From Toxoplasma gondii ME49 (lineage: Eukaryota > Apicomplexa > Conoidasida > Eucoccidiorida > Sarcocystidae), in assembly GCF_000006565.2 (NCBI RefSeq), contig NC_031478.1, forward strand, positions 6,410,212 through 6,474,211: a stretch of DNA of 64,000 nt, read 5' to 3'. The position numbers were made by a program, and so were the translations under genes. Of this stretch, positions 12,901-24,149 are shown piece by piece. Within the stretch, counting starts at the first letter, position 1. Every line of letters begins with the position of its first letter. The notes under the pieces were generated by a model. It saw only the letters and a list, made by a program, of their open reading frames with translations, did not search any database and had not been told where the DNA came from.

Positions 12901-15900
12901 TGTACAGCTGACGCCGCCCAGAAACGAGGGGAGACAGAAGAGGCGTCGGCGAGGAAGGCCCAATCGTCTCCGGAGACAGAGGTCCTCCATTCAGGGACGC
13001 CGGAGACACTTCAGGCCTGCTGTGAGGCGAGTGGGGATCTGCGGAGGCCACGACTGGGAGGCGGTGGGAGGCCAAGAGAGAAGGAACGGGATCGAGAGAC
13101 TCGCCAGAAGCGAAAGAGACAGTCTCCTCTTCCGTCGTCTCACCGAGGAGCCGAATGGGGCTTGACGGCCATCCGACAAAGACCGTGGAGAGGACAGGGA
13201 GAAGTTCGTCCACCTCGACTTCCAGTCGGTAGTCCGGCTCGTGGATTTCCAGTGCTCGATTTCGAAACTTCCAACGCAAAACCTGCAGGGAAGAACGAAG
13301 GAAAGAACATGGAAACACAAACGCGTTTTCAGGTGAGACACAAGTGCAGAAAGATGTTTTGGGAGACGACAGAGAGAAGAGGGAGAGAGTCGCAATTATA
13401 GCGACGCAGGAAACCGAAAATCACTCGGAGCCCCGAGCGCTGCGTGATGCCGCAGTGAACGCCCCAAAAGTGTAAATGACTCGCAACTACTCATGGCCGC
13501 ACTCATGCAACCCCACAACAGCAACTAACATTTACAAATGCATATATATATATATATATATTTATATATTTATACATATATTTGTATATTTTGTTGAGTG
13601 TTGCGTGCATGCATGTGTGCCTGCCATGTCCCTTTTTTTTCGTACGATAACATGGAAACGCATCCCCTCCAGTTATGAGGTGCCGCCTACCATGGTTTTT
13701 ATGACTGGCGTATACCTGCACCCCAGCGGACTGCTTACGAATGTGTAAAGTCGTGGAGTTCCGCATCCTCCGACACTGAAGCAATGTCACATCTGTTCAG
13801 TTCTACCCTAACATATGGATTACTGTCATCCCCGTATAAACATCGGTCGGGGAGTCCTCACTTGTCCGGGGACTCCTGTGGGGAGGAGCTTATAGTTCTC
13901 AGCTTGCAGGAGAAAGTCGATCGGAACATCTGGACGGGGATTCCCGTCTGCGTCGAACAAGTCACTCGGCGCCCCTCCGAACTGTAGCCAGCTGCCTAAA
14001 CACTGGAAGCTGGAGCGCCGTCCATCCCTTTGAGAAGCGCAGCGGGAGGCGGCAGCGGCCCCCGAGCTTCCGCCTTCACCGAAGAGTTTCGCTTGCGAGT
14101 CCCCATCGGAGGAGTGTAGCACATCGGGAGATGAATGTGAGAGCTCGTCCGAGGGCAGGTGCGAGTGCCGGAGGTTGAAGCGCGCCTCTGGGCGCAGGCC
14201 CCCGTGGAGACAGAAGGGCTGCAGGAGGCGGATGAAGCCAAAGAGTTCCAGAGAAAGTCCTGCAAAATTAAAAAAAGGAAAAGAAAACGCGCTTACCATA
14301 CCTGTACGTCGATGTCGCCAGGTTCGCTTTCTCGTTCTGTTGTTTCTTCGTCTTTCGTCATCGCTCGCGATCTTCGCCTGTTCTCTCTCGGACAGGTTTC
14401 GTCCGGAACGCTTGTCTGTTGTCCCACAGTGCCTCCTCTGAACATCTCTCCTGCTCCAAGGTGAAGGTGCTACGCTACACTCTTTTGCGTGTACGTCTTC
14501 ACCATTCGCGCTGTGTTGCCTCCCTTTCGGCCTCTTTGTGTCTACGATGCCTCCTTGAAGTGCTCTATTCCCTCCTCAGTTGCCGCCAGCGGTCTCGCGC
14601 TTCTTCTGCTCCCTTCGCACATGCATCTCAGTTTCTTGCCTGACGCCTTCTCCCTCCTCCGTCTCCCTCCTCCTCGGCCTCGACCATCCTCACCTTTGAT
14701 GACTAGCCTTCCGGGTGCGCGAGGGATGGCGAACAGGGTAAGCAGCACTGACTGTCGAGGCTCCAGAGAAACCGTCGAAATGCTTGGAAACTCGACTGAC
14801 CGCGCCGCTGCTGTTCTGCCTTCGGCCGGAGAACATCGGCTCTCTGCTTCCTCCCTTGGTTCGCGGGAAGAAACAGGAAGAACTGTTCCGTACAGACGCA
14901 GCTGGTGGCATACGAGCCGGAGCTGGAGAGGATTCACGAGACGAAGAACGACGGCGATCTGCTGGCCCACGGGCGCTCGACGCCGCGAGGCAGTGAGCGA
15001 CGCCGAAGAAGCAGCAGACGGAAGCGAGACTGGACATGGCGAGGTCACCTGCGTTTCACGAGGCAAAGGTGGAAAACAGGGTCGCATGAAGCGTCGGCAC
15101 TTGACCGACAAAGCCGACTTGTTCCGAACGAGGGCCGGACGAGCGAGCTGGAGCGAAGAAACGCGGAACAGGCACGAGAGAAGAGTCCGAGTGCGAAAAA
15201 CGGCAATCCACGGGGACGAAGTGCAGCGACTCCACGAGTACGCAGATCCGCAGACCTGGAGATAGACTGACGACACAGGCGTCTCTTGGAGAGAGACAAA
15301 ATGGCTGCTTCAAAGTCGAGGAAAACCAGGACGATCCAGGCCTCGGAGAGCAAGGCGAGAGAGGCGACTGAGCAACAGGAGACGTCTTGAAACTCCCATC
15401 CACCGTTGCTTTCAAACGCCCAACGGCCAGTCCTGCGAGCACCCTCAACGGCACGTACCACCGCATGGCGAAGCCAAGGGTCTTCTTCGTCGAGTCGCGC
15501 CTCCTCATCTTCTTCAGACAGTCTCTGCTCCTGTCCTTCCCCCTGCTGAGGAAGAGCGAGCGGCGAAGCCTGAACCTTGAGCGGCGCCTCATTGGCGTCA
15601 CACGAAGGGACGCTTCCTGTCTCGTTGTCTTCGAGCGCGCGCATGCAAGCGCGCCTGTCTCTTTCCCCTGAACCGGACAACACCGCGTGTCTCCACTGAT
15701 GCCAGCGGAGGGCGAGAACGCCGTCGTTCAGAGCCTCCTGGCGCTGAAGCTCGGTACGCGCCTCTCGTTCCAACGCGCCTCGACGCGGGAGTCCCTCCGC
15801 GGCTTCCAACATCTCTCCCAGTTCACAAAACGCTGCTACGGAAGAAGAAAAGGAAGAAGCAGAAACGGATGAAGAAGAAAAGGAAGAAGCAGAAACGGAT

Positions 15901-18900
15901 GAAGACGAGAAGGAAGCGAGCGGGTCTGAAGAGAGCAGATCGGAAGTGCTGGTGCCGGACGAAGGTTCAGGGAGCGGAAGCTGCCGTTCCAAAGGGAGAG
16001 GGACGTCGCCAGGGAGACGCACGCAAATGCTGGAACAGAAAGCGAAGTCAAAGAAACAAAACAGCCAGGAACCCATCTACACCCAAGGCTTCGCGAAGTC
16101 AAAAAACACAAAAACAACAAAAATCCACATACGCATTTATACACATACACATATTCGCATATATATATATATATATACGTAAATGTCCATTTACATGGCG
16201 AAGCTGGACACAGGGCTTGACTTTTGACTTGATCGCTGGAGTGTCTGTACACGCGAGGGGCCCCCAGGGATGGGGGCGCTAGGTCGTCCATCGTTGAACC
16301 GCGCTTCCTGTTTCCTCGTCTCACCCATCTCTGAAGATGCCTTGTCGATTCCTGCATTCCACGTAGGGGACCCGCAGGTCGACCGGAAGAGTGAGGGAAG
16401 CGAGTGGAGACGCTGCATCTGCTCCCTCTTTCCCCAACCTAGTCTGAAGTACTCGAAGAGAACCGGCGGCAGCCGAGAGAGCCCGGAGCTCCGCAGAAGC
16501 CCCAGAGGCCTTCTTGGAAAGCGACGCGTCTTGCCTCCCGGTGGTTGTGCTGCCGCGGTCTCCATCAGCACCGTCGCGAGTTTTCTCCGAGCGAGAGCAC
16601 GAACTCGAGGGAGACGAAGGCGCTCGCGAACCGGGCGGCCGACGGCTCTGCTCCACCTGTTGGCGCTGCCGCTCCAACATGACCCGACAAACGAAGAGGA
16701 ATTCCCGAATATAGTGCGATTCGCGACTGGCCGGCGTCACAGGAAGGCCTAGACACAGACAGCACGGAACGCGACAGATCGGGAGTGAACCAGGAGACAA
16801 CTGGGCTTGGAGTCGAGTTCGCTTCCGAGTTTCGCTTCGCGTCTATCTGCATGGTAGCCAGCATGTGGAGAGAAGCCCACTGCGTGAGGTCATCTGGCGT
16901 CTGAACTGCGGAGAGACTACAGGGGCAGATTCACCGAGGTGCAGGAGAGCAGGCAGAAACGAGAAGGACGAGAGCAACGCATGCAGAGGACGGAGCTGGA
17001 GGCTCTGAGGCCTTGTAAGGTCCGGAAAAAAAACCTTTTGAAAGAACAAGGAGAAAGGCGAGTCGCACAACGAAGAAGACGGAAGGAAGACCGAAAGGGC
17101 AACAGACCACAGGGAAGAGCGAGAACGAACAGCGAGACGGAGCATGCACCTGAGACTCCTCGTTCGTCTTTTCTCTCTCCCAGTCTCCACCTCTTCCTCT
17201 CCTTTGCTCTGTTTGTCACGCTTTCATCTCCGTTTGACTTCTCCGATCGAATCACAGAGACGCTCGACTTCCGAGAGGGGACCGCGAGACTGCAATGACG
17301 AGACACAGGCACTTGTCGAGTTCCTCGGATTCCGCGTCTCGATCCGGGAGTGGTTACCGTAGGTTGGCGAGAGAGGCAGCGTGGAGTCTCCACTTCGTTC
17401 GTCTTCTCGCGCAGTGAGCGATTCGTCGGACGCCGCAGGAAGGAGGACGGGGCCAAGGGCGGCGCAGAGCGAGGCGAAGGAAGAGACAGGTGTCTCCTCA
17501 GACACCATTTTTCGGATTTGCTGGACAGAGGAGACAGCGTTCAAGAGAGCAGCGAAGTTGAACGCGGCGTCGAAGAGCAGATGGAGAGAAAACGTTTGCC
17601 GAGCCATGATGAAGCGCAGATGTTGAGACACATGCTGCCAGCCGGACCATTCGTAGTGACTGACGACGGAGGTGTAGCAGCGGAGCGCCAGGCGCTTGAA
17701 TCCTGAACGGAAAGAAGAAAGGGGAATTCCGCATCGCTTCCTAACGCTACGGACAGTTGAGGAGGACCTCTTTTGACTCGAACGAAAATCCCCGCGCATC
17801 TTCGCCTGTTCCGTCCTCTGTTTTCTTTCTCCTCTTTCCTCCCTTCTCCTGCTTCTTCCTTCGTGCGCGGCTTTTCTTCTTTTCGTCTGCGTCCTTCGAT
17901 CTGTTCTTTCTTTTCCTCCTCTGCCTCTTGCGATCCGTCCCCGTCATCCATGCGTCCTCACCAGCTTTGTAGTAGGTGTGTCCAGCCATGACGAGTTGAA
18001 AGTTCCTTTTTCTTCTGTGCAGAATTCCTGCTTGTTCGAAGCAGAGTGCCGCCTGCTCCAAAAGCATCGCACTTCTCACAGCTTGACTCTGCGCAAACGA
18101 CGCAGCGACTGCACTCTCCAGCTCCTTCGTTTCTTCGTCTCTGCCCTCTCGTGCCTCCTTCGACTCCCTCGCGTCGCGCGTCTCTTTGACTTCTCTGAGA
18201 TCTCGAGAGTCGCCCGCCGACCCGTCTGGCCTGGCGGCCGCCTTGGCGCTTCCCTCAGACCTCCGCAAGAGAGACGTCGGAAGCTTCGCGCGAGGATCCA
18301 GAGCCGGGAGTTCCGCGTTCGCGGCCAGCAGCCGCCGAGCGGCTTCGACGGCCGCCTCTGCGGTCGAGAGAAGCGAGGGCGACGAGCTCTGTTGCAGAGC
18401 CAGGAACGGCGAGAAGGGAGGCGAAAAGGGGAGGGGGACGGCGGTCAAGAGATCCATCGTCAAGCGCGTCCCCAGCAAGACGCAGCGCAGCGCCAGACGA
18501 CCCGCAGAGGCCTGAGGAGGCGCGGCGCAGACCGGGCAGCGCGGGGGTCATCTTTTCGCAAACGCCCAGAAACAGAGAGACGCCCCGAGAAGACGCCTCC
18601 ACGGGCCGCGGAGAAAAAGGAGAGCCAATGGAAAAGAAGAACGAATGGACGGAGGGAAGAAAGAAGGGGAGCAAGAGAGAGGCAGAGAGAAAAACGCAGG
18701 GAGTGGAGCGAGGAGAACGGGGAGAAAAGAAAAGGAGACAAGTGAGGGGAGAAGAAAGAAATGCAGACAAAAGAGGGTACACAATAAGTGAAAGTGTGAG
18801 AGACAGACAGGAGACAACGCGGGGGATAGGCAAACTGAGAAGAAAACAAGCTGGCGAAAACGTCGAGAAATGAAACAAAGACGAGCAAGGAATACAGGTC

Positions 18901-19808
18901 AGTCCAGGGTGGGCACAAACCGACTGTGACACCCGAACGCACGGAGATATGGAAGCGGCATGCGATCAAGAAACCAGACATCGACGAAGACAAAAAAAGG
19001 TAAACAGCCAGCAATAAAACACACACATCAATAAGACCATGCAAAAAACTGCAAGTGAGTCTATAAACGTACGCAAATGTATGTATATGTATACATATAT
19101 ATATATATATATATATATGTATATGAATAAAGGCGAACATACCTATGGATACACGCAACTATACAAACATATAAACATATATACATATATGTATTTTTAC
19201 GTGAAAGCGACTACGAGCATGCGGGACATGAAAATCGCTTGGAAGGAGGAGCAGGCTGATGGATACGGAGGAAAGAACAGGACGAACGGCGCATCGAGAC
19301 GGGCATCAGAGTCTGTCTTACCTTCACATAAGCGTTGTACGCTTGTTCAATGCAGGCCTCGACTTCCCTGCGCGGGGCTCCCGAGAGATGCAGACAGATC
19401 GCGCTCATTTCGCACGCGCCGCCTGCAGGAAAACGCAGAACCGCCGCACCTTGGCTTCACACGGAAACAGAACCTCTGTCTCTTTCTCGAGAAACAGCCG
19501 TACAACAGTGTAGAAAACGGATCGATTTGAAAGGCAGAGAAGACCGGAAGGCTGTGCGCTCAACGTCCGATCGCCACAAACGCCGTCTTCTTCCGGTCGC
19601 CTCCTGACAGCCTCGACCGCCCGCGCAGATTGCAGTGTGCATTCGCCTGAGGACTCCGTGCACCGCACCCGGATCCCAAGTGCCAACCATGCATGCTCGA
19701 AGTCACCTGTTCTCTCCATGTCCACACCGTGAAACCAATCCAGACCCATATATATATATATATATGTATATATATGTATATATATGTATATATATGTATA
19801 TGTATATG

Positions 19809-19848
<40 letters not shown>

Positions 19849-22800
19849 CGTAGGTTTGTGTCGATTGAATGATGGATTAGGCACTGTCAAAGGGACGTTT
19901 TTTCAGGTTTCGTCCTCACCCAACTGCTTCCACCGCTTGTCCTGCTTGAAGTCTGCGGCGCAACTTCTGAAGCTCTGCAGCGCAGCCTCGTGGAGTCCGA
20001 AGAAGAGTTGCAGATCTCCCAGCAGCCGGTATTGCCACTCAATGGCATGCAGCTGTGGAAGAAGGTCGCCGGTCACACAAGAGACATGCTGGCAAAGGAA
20101 ACTCAGAAACGACGGATTCCTTAAAGTCCAGAAAATCCAGATCTGCAAGGTCGAGCACAGGGCTTCCCGAGAACCGGAGCTTGGAAAGCAAAAATGCATC
20201 CTGTAGAATCCAGTGCGCATTACCTCTGGAACATTGGCGGACGGAGCGAAGGCTTCTGCGGCAAGCCGCAGCTGGACGACTCACCTGGTACGCAGACTGA
20301 ACGAATGCCTGCGTCGACAGGCCGTTTCTCCGCGGGCTTCCAGGCGCCTCCGATCGCGACGGCGCGGCCTTGCTCGAGCTTCCACTCTGCGAAAAACTCG
20401 AGGCGGTCTCTGAAAAGACAAAAACATAAGCGTCGCTTGCATGCAGTCCCTGCGCGACTCCCGCCCAACAACGCAGGCCGACCCACAGAGCTCCTGCCTC
20501 CCACCGCATGCGCGCGACAGTCGAAAGACCTCAAAGCCTCTCGCCGCCACCTGGAACCCAGGAGTCGTTCACAAACATACATGCGCGTCGAGGTGTGCAC
20601 CAGTTCACCATTCCTCCGATTTAAAAGGAGTTGCCTACGTGCGCTCGCCTGCACATGGACATGTGCTTGTCTGTAGGTACGCATACGCATATATATATAT
20701 ATATGAATATATATATATATGTATCTGTATACAGATATATACGTGTGTGTTGTGTATCTGCATGTTTGTGCCTGTGTGCGATAGACGCGGGCAGCCGAGC
20801 TGGCGCTGTGATTTTGGAGGGACTGTGGACTGGCAAGTTGCGCCGGTTTCTGCGTCGCGAAATTACCTCCGAGGAAAGCTCCTCCGACGGCGGAGAGAAG
20901 CGCCTCTGCAGCGCCTCCGGCTTGTTCAGCAACATTCGCGACGACGGAGGTCGCTGAGGACGGGAAGGCGGAGGCGAAGGGGGAGAAGGAACTGGAAGCC
21001 GAGCCTTCGCTCGGGGCTCCGCCGGCGCCCGCGCCTCCACTGGAGAGCACAGAGTTCTGCGACGCCGCGGTCATCCCGCGTGGTTTCCGCCAGAGGTACC
21101 GCAGTTGATTTCGGAAGCCTTTCCGATTCGTCGCAATCGATCCGTCCAGCTGTCGCGCCTTGCGCTCCATCCACGGGAGAATGCCCGTGTTCACCAAGTG
21201 CTGGATGAAGGCCGAGAGCGAGTGCAAATCACTCCAAGACAACCCTACGCAGAACGAGGTGTCTAGACAGCACAGCGTACTGCAGCGGACGTACGCCGCA
21301 GCCTGGGCAGCTGGAGTCGGCATGCCGCAGTCGGCGGCGTGAGCTCCGACCGCCGAAGAAGACGGTGGACAAACAGCCGCGGAAGAACCGCCAGGAGGAG
21401 ATGCCCCCAGGGAGCAACAAGCCAGGCGTGAAGCGACCGGCAGGGGCGCATCCGACGCGATCAGAGCCTCGATCTCACTAACGTCATACGACGCGGCAGA
21501 CGGTTCTGCAGACGAAGAGCAAGGGAGATCAGAGGAAGAGGAAGAAGAGGAAGAAGAGAAAGAAGAGGAAGAAGAGAAAGAAGAGGAAGAAGAGGAAGAA
21601 GAGGAAGAAGAGGAAGAAGACGGAGAAGAGGGAAAAGGGAGGAAAGAAGGGAGGGTCGAGGACAGAGCCGGCGGCGGGCTGTGGCCGGTGGCGGGAGAGA
21701 GGAAGGTAGGAAGCAAATTCGCGGATAGAGAGGAAGAGAAATTGACGGGAAGGTGCTGCGCGTATAGGTAGCGGATCGAAGGCAGCAGCTGCGACAGAGA
21801 CGGAGCGAAAGAACAGGCAGAGACATCGAAGCGAAAGAAGACCCGGAAATGGAAGGTGAAAACAAATCCCCCGAAAGCCACAGGAAAGCAACGATGCGCC
21901 CGGCCCTTGAGCACGGAACCTCTCTTGGCGCGCGACGCAGATAAAGTCTCGAAGAAACTCAGACGAAATCCAGAAATGAAACAATAGACTCCACACTTCC
22001 CGGCATTCTCATATATGCATACAAACATATATATATATATATATATTCATATATATATATATTCATATATATATATATATAAATATCTGTATGAATATTT
22101 ATTACGTTTGAATCTCGGCAGATACAGGCAGGCATGTACAGAGTGCCGCACCCCTACGGAATATCTTCATTCACGCGAGTGGAGAACTGTCTAACTGGAG
22201 TAGTTCGAGTTCTTTGACTCCTGCTTGGATGTCTGGTTTATGTTTATGTTTTCATAGACAGACATGTTTCTCTATGTCGCGACAGATGTCTGAATCTGTA
22301 TGTGTACGCAGAAGTACGTGAGCATGCAGCTTGGTTTATGGGTGCGGATCTACATGCCTCGAGACTCCTTAACGGTTACCTGCCAGTGACTCTGAACATT
22401 TGTTTTTCTGCCGATGGTGAGAAGGTGGCAGTTGGCCGGAGGGAAGGCAGCGCAGAGTTGCTCGAGGAGTCTTTCGTTTCGTCCTTCTTCGCGCGCTTCG
22501 GGCGCTGCACTCTCTCCCCCCGCGCGTTCCTCTTCCCCTTCGGGGGGGTCTCGCGGCGCCGCGGGCCGCTGCAGAGGAGCGCCCGACGGCGAGGAAAGGG
22601 CAAAGAGAGAAGAGCGAGGAGCGCTCGCCGAGACCGAAGCGCGTTTTGCGTGTTTGACTGCAGTGCTGAGATCGGCCTTGGCGTGGAAGGCGTCCTCGTG
22701 GATATCGAGGAGAACGAGGGCGCGGACAGGGTTTGGGTCGAGGACGTACTTCCCGCAGAGCGACGGGAGGTTTTGCGGTTGGAGAAGTTCCTCGAACTGA

Positions 22801-24149
22801 GCCACGGGATCTTCGTCGCGGCTGCTGGCGACGAGAATCAGGCCGACAGGCTGCCAGAGGGTCTCATGTTCGGAGAAGCGAAGACCGTCAAAGACGACGC
22901 CCTCCCAGTCGTTGTACCAAGGCAAGTCGACGCCGCGCATCCCCGTGGTGCTGGCAATCGGCATTCCACACGGCTGAGCAGACGCGTCTGCGCCGAGCGG
23001 CCCCTGGGTGCGGCCGACCTTCTCCAGACGGGGCCGCGCCCCGCGCCCTGCGGCCTCGACGTCTGAGATGAACGGCGAGGCCGCCGAGGCCTGCACTGCA
23101 CTCGCCCGCGCCCCTGCGACGGCAGTCAGCGCGTGGCGGGGGCTGCCCACCCCAGAGCCCGCGAGCGCCGGCGCGACCGCTGCGAAGGTGCTGAGCTCCG
23201 CAAGGCCCGGCGGTCGCTGAGAGAGGACGCGCGTCGAGAGCGAGTCAGCCGCGAAGTCGGAGGGCGCCTCCGCCTCGTCGAGGTCGAGGAAGCGAACAGT
23301 GAAAACCGGAGAGACACTGCGCCTCGGTCCCGCGAGCGCCGTCGCACCCGCCGGGCCTCCGGCAGTGCGTTCTGAGCCAGCTGGCGCCGCGGCGAAAGGC
23401 AGCGCGAGCGAAGAGGCCAGCGAAGAGACCGAGGAGGCGGAGGCGACCGTCGAGGCCACGGACGAGGGCAAAGCCCTCCCAGGGCCCGCGTCGCGCCCGC
23501 GGGCCCCGCCGGAGGCCCTGGTGGAGCCCGAGGAGCCCGTGAGCGCGCTGGGGCTCGCCTGTGCGGACGCGGAAACACTGGAGCCGAGGAGCGGCGACGA
23601 GACATTCAACAGCAGATTGAGCGGAGGAACGTCGGGTCCTTCGTAGACCAGCGAGGCGCCAGACCGGTCTCCAGAAACTCCGGCTGTTCCGGCTGTCTGC
23701 GTCCCGACAAGTCCGAGCTGGTGCACATGGACAGGGTGGTAGCCCTCTCTGCGAATGAATTCGTCGTCCTGCTCCGCCGGCTGCGCATCCGGAAAGAAGG
23801 CCCTCTCGGCGACGGGAACGCCAGGCGCGGGACTGCATGCAGAGCCTCCGGCAGCCGTGCGGAGGGCCGCGGCGACTTTTCGCACGGCGGCAGCCTCGCC
23901 GTTGAACGGCTGGAAGAGCGAGGCGAGAGAGAGACCCGTCAAGGCCGCGACCTCGCGCTTCGCCCTCGCGGTCCCGCCCACGAGAACCACCGGAGAAAAC
24001 GTTCGCCGAAGCCACACGCGGAGAGACGTGGACGAAGGCGGGGCGGCAGCCACGGGCAGCGGCGGTGGGAGAAGACACCCCGAGGAGGGGAGAGACGAGC
24101 AGGAGGGAGGGCGGGAAGGAGATGAGGGAGGAGACGAAGGTGACGCCAT
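6986..24149 (-). CDS. TRAPPC8: TRAPPC8/Trs85-like TRAPP complex subunit, 16 exons, about 3451 residues
   Basis: Probable TRAPP III subunit acting in ER-Golgi transport and autophagy. Exons, 5' to 3': 24149-22380, 21788-20867, 20409-20285, 20052-19920, 19422-19322, 18511-17962, 17702-17358, 16748-16325, 16029-15459, 15147-14694, 14259-13862, 13282-12143, 11694-11429, 11312-11169, 10530-10197, 9664-6986. All phases agree and the lengths sum to 10,356 bases. Family landmarks, in order: [19 protein letters not shown] (about residue 50-80); [28 protein letters not shown] (about 410-440); [13 protein letters not shown] (about 790); [21 protein letters not shown] (about 945); [25 protein letters not shown] (about 1165-1200); [18 protein letters not shown] (about 1690); [24 protein letters not shown] (about 3280-3325). 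Human TRAPPC8 has about 1,435 residues. The excess is Ser/Gly/Ala-rich insertions, mostly in exons 1, 2, 9, 12 and 16. The ATG at 24149 was chosen because an in-frame TTG upstream is not a usual start. Confidence 0.88.
10692..10717. repeat. (TA)n microsatellite, intron 14 of the TRAPPC8-like gene
   Basis: A run of alternating TA followed by ATACATATG variants, between the exons ending at 11169 and starting at 10530. Confidence 0.85.
15835..15904 (-). repeat. 30-bp coding tandem repeat (Ser-rich) in TRAPPC8-like exon 9
   Basis: A unit of about 30 bases (plus strand GAAGAAGAAAAGGAAGAAGC followed by AGAAACGGAT) occurs twice with a third partial copy. In frame it encodes [10 protein letters not shown] repeated. 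It sits in a disordered insertion between conserved segments. Confidence 0.85.
19748..19845. repeat. (TA)n/(TATATG)n microsatellite, intron 4 of the TRAPPC8-like gene
   Basis: Nearly 100 bases of TA with periodic TATG interruptions, between the exons at 20052-19920 and 19422-19322. A shorter (TA)n at 19097-19122 lies in the next intron. Confidence 0.9.
21519..21621 (-). repeat. GAA/GAG trinucleotide array coding polyserine in TRAPPC8-like exon 2
   Basis: The plus strand shows an almost pure run of GAAGAG and GAA units. In the minus coding frame this gives a long Ser tract with occasional Phe. It lies between the acceptor at 21788 and the conserved [13 protein letters not shown] segment, so it is an insertion in a variable region. 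Confidence 0.9.
22026..22085. repeat. (TA)n microsatellite, intron 1 of the TRAPPC8-like gene
   Basis: TA runs are broken by two ATTCATA units. The tract lies between exon 1 (ends 22380) and exon 2 (starts 21788). Confidence 0.9.

Noticed and set aside
22302..23066. 254-codon plus-strand frame
   Set aside because: It is antisense to TRAPPC8-like exon 1, where the conserved [19 protein letters not shown] segment reads on the minus strand.
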